Assembly: GCA_020630975.1 (NCBI GenBank)
Contig: JAHDID010000007.1
Span: forward strand, 57,172 to 121,171
Reading direction: 5' to 3'
Origin: Verrucomicrobiota bacterium
Lineage (GTDB): Bacteria > Verrucomicrobiota > Verrucomicrobiia > Verrucomicrobiales > DEV007
DNA length: 64,000 nucleotides
In this document: positions 61,573 to 64,000 of the stretch, one piece after another
How positions within the stretch are numbered: the stretch's first letter is position 1
How the letters are laid out: every line of letters begins with the position of its first letter
Notes under the pieces: generated by a model
The model's database searches: none
What the model was told of the DNA's origin: nothing
The model's input: the letters and a program-made list of their open reading frames with translations, nothing else
Translations under genes and position numbers: made by a program

Positions 61573-61733
61573 AGGGCAGCTAGGATCTAGGTGTCGAGGG
61601 AAGGGTTGGTTTAGGATTCCTGATTGGTGAGGTGCGATTTTTGAGTGGCGGCTGTTAGGGCCAATCAGAATTCAAACCTCTAAATCGCCACTCTCTATTG
61701 TGTTCAAGTCATGGTCTCCGGCCTGATGAAACT

Positions 61734-61863
61734 CCACTCGTTTACACTCGCCGCCACTTTCTGTGAGACGGCGAGTTAGAGTGTTGGTTGAATTGAACTG
61801 AGTGCACTGGGGTGAGGCTTCGGCTGAGTGCTCTGCTGTCCACTCGTTTACACTCGCCGCCAC
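61734..61863. repeat. Two copies of the dispersed 24-bp motif
   Basis: Identical 24-mers at 61734-61757 and 61840-61863 match the copies at 12210, 12353 and 12492. Here they are 106 bp apart, and the sequence between does not match the 12-kb repeat unit, so the 24-mer is the conserved core of the family. Confidence 0.85.
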
Positions 61864-61890
61864 CTAGGATGAGGCGGGGTAGGCCGATTC

Positions 61891-61924
61891 AATAGGGTAC
61901 AGTTTTGACTGAATAGGGTACAAT
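61891..61924. repeat. Two copies of AATAGGGTACA at 21-bp period
   Basis: Copies start at 61891 and 61912, 21 bp apart, immediately downstream of the second 24-mer and 13 bases before the DUF1501 3' end. Same core and phase as at 8641 and 24773. Confidence 0.8.
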
Positions 61925-61936
61925 CGATGACCGGAT

Positions 61937-63448
<1,512 letters not shown>

Positions 63449-63520
63449 GGCGTGTGAGTGGTGAGTTGGTCTGTATGTAGGGTCAGCTTGTAGCTGACCG
63501 GCTTCCCTACTTAGGGCACA

Positions 63521-63955
63521 TTATGTAGATGAAGGTTGTTTGGTTGAAATGTTGTTTTTGTACACAGAGATAAGAGATAGTGAAACTAGAGGAAGGAGGA
63601 AGACCCAGTAAGGGATGGCGATCGCGATAGCTATGTGGGGTGCCCCTCTATTAATGTAGGAAAAGAAGGGGTGGCCTTGTAGTCTTCTTGGGAATCGATC
63701 GGCATAAGGTGGAGTGTCGTCACTCCATGCTAGAATGTATGGCAGGCCACCATATTTGGAGGAGGAAAAGTCGATCGAAAACGTTTTTGATGAATGTACT
63801 TCTGGAAAATACTCAAAACCAAGTGTGGCAGGTAATAATGAGATGGTGAAGTTTGCATATTTAATCGGGAATTCGATTTGATCTTGCGCGTTGCGGGTGT
63901 ACTGGACGGCGAATAGAACACATCCAAGCAAGCTGATGACATGGATGAGTTTCAT
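63521..63955 (-). CDS. Small membrane protein, unknown
   Basis: The 144-residue protein has a hydrophobic N-terminus (about 3-19) and a second hydrophobic segment near the C-terminus (about 107-130), with an extracytoplasmic middle region rich in Phe/Tyr/Ser. I recognise no family. It lies 72 bases upstream of the DUF1501 gene on the same strand and may be cotranscribed. Coding likelihood is moderate. Confidence 0.55.
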   Translation of the reverse strand: MKLIHVISLLGCVLFAVQYTRNAQDQIEFPIKYANFTISLLPATLGFEYFPEVHSSKTFSIDFSSSKYGGLPYILAWSDDTPPYADRFPRRLQGHPFFSYINRGAPHIAIAIAIPYWVFLLPLVSLSLISVYKNNISTKQPSST

Positions 63956-64000
63956 GGGTGGATCAAAGGCACTGAGCTGAAATACGTTTGGTACCTCGAG

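Larger units (their letters stand above)
61573..61936. other. Repeat-rich intergenic region
   Basis: The 364-base gap contains a long imperfect inverted repeat (61608-61627 with 61661-61678), two copies of the dispersed 24-bp motif (61734-61757 and 61840-61863), and two AATAGGGTACA copies 21 bp apart (61891 and 61912). It lies between the convergent small membrane gene and the second DUF1501 gene. No gene recognised. Confidence 0.7.

Overview
The window looks like a chromosomal segment from a member of the Verrucomicrobiota (PVC superphylum), probably from the Rubritalea/Akkermansia side of the phylum. This is inferred from gene content, since no rRNA is present. The supporting families are DUF1501 and DUF1549/DUF1553 proteins with an SHD1-like N-terminus, a ThuA-like protein, a Cys-type sulfatase, a genuine formylglycine-generating enzyme, a CehA/McbA-type PHP metallohydrolase, and paired ExbD proteins with a membrane VWA protein. 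No tRNA, rRNA, CRISPR array, integrase or insertion sequence was recognised.

Layout. 1-5.5 kb: the tail of an unknown gene, a ThuA-like exported protein, recJ (-), a SOUL-type protein and a DUF3592 membrane protein (-). 5.6-14.1 kb: formylglycine-generating enzyme lipoprotein (-), a nucleotidyltransferase, a PIN-domain toxin with a downstream antitoxin candidate, queA, a 7TM-HD phosphohydrolase, ybeY, a tandem-repeat block, an LD-carboxypeptidase and a long HPF (both -). 14.4-24.8 kb: macrodomain protein (-), a DUF1549/DUF1553 plus DUF1501 pair, Uma2 nuclease-fold protein (-), dgkA overlapping a glcD-like oxidase gene, yceH, a 98-bp tandem repeat and the CehA-like protein (-). 24.9-30.7 kb: ExbB-ExbD-ExbD, a small membrane gene bracketed by two 41-bp palindromes, recQ (-) and a membrane VWA protein.

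31.1-49.7 kb is the most interesting part. It is a run of 20 closely packed same-strand genes that is visibly more AT-rich than its surroundings. It encodes a type IV pilus / type II secretion-like machine: three exported proteins of unknown function, three minor-pilin-like proteins (one GspK/PilX-like), an ABC ATPase and permease with a Cys-rich envelope protein, a PilT-type ATPase, a major-pilin candidate, a PilM/PilN-like fusion, PilO-like and PilP-like proteins, a secretin, a possible split-off ATPase N-domain protein, a PilB/GspE ATPase, a PilC/GspF platform protein, a small single-span protein and a last prepilin. No prepilin peptidase lies in the window. An ABC transporter inside a pilus operon has a precedent in Myxococcus xanthus pilGHI, but this arrangement and several of its members are unfamiliar to me.

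49.7-64 kb: a two-domain thioredoxin-fold protein (-), of which a frameshifted fossil lies at about 30.7-30.9 kb; a glycine-zipper lipoprotein and an NlpC/P60 peptidase (both -); a 3D-domain lipoprotein; a sulfatase; a phytoene-desaturase-like oxidoreductase; a duplicated family of exported two-repeat proteins flanking an OmpA-type protein; an MscS channel; a small membrane protein; a second DUF1501 protein (-); and a small membrane protein (-).

Several dispersed non-coding repeat families recur across the window: a 21-bp-phased motif at three loci, a 24-bp motif at two loci, and assorted large palindromes. These are the main unexplained non-coding signals.
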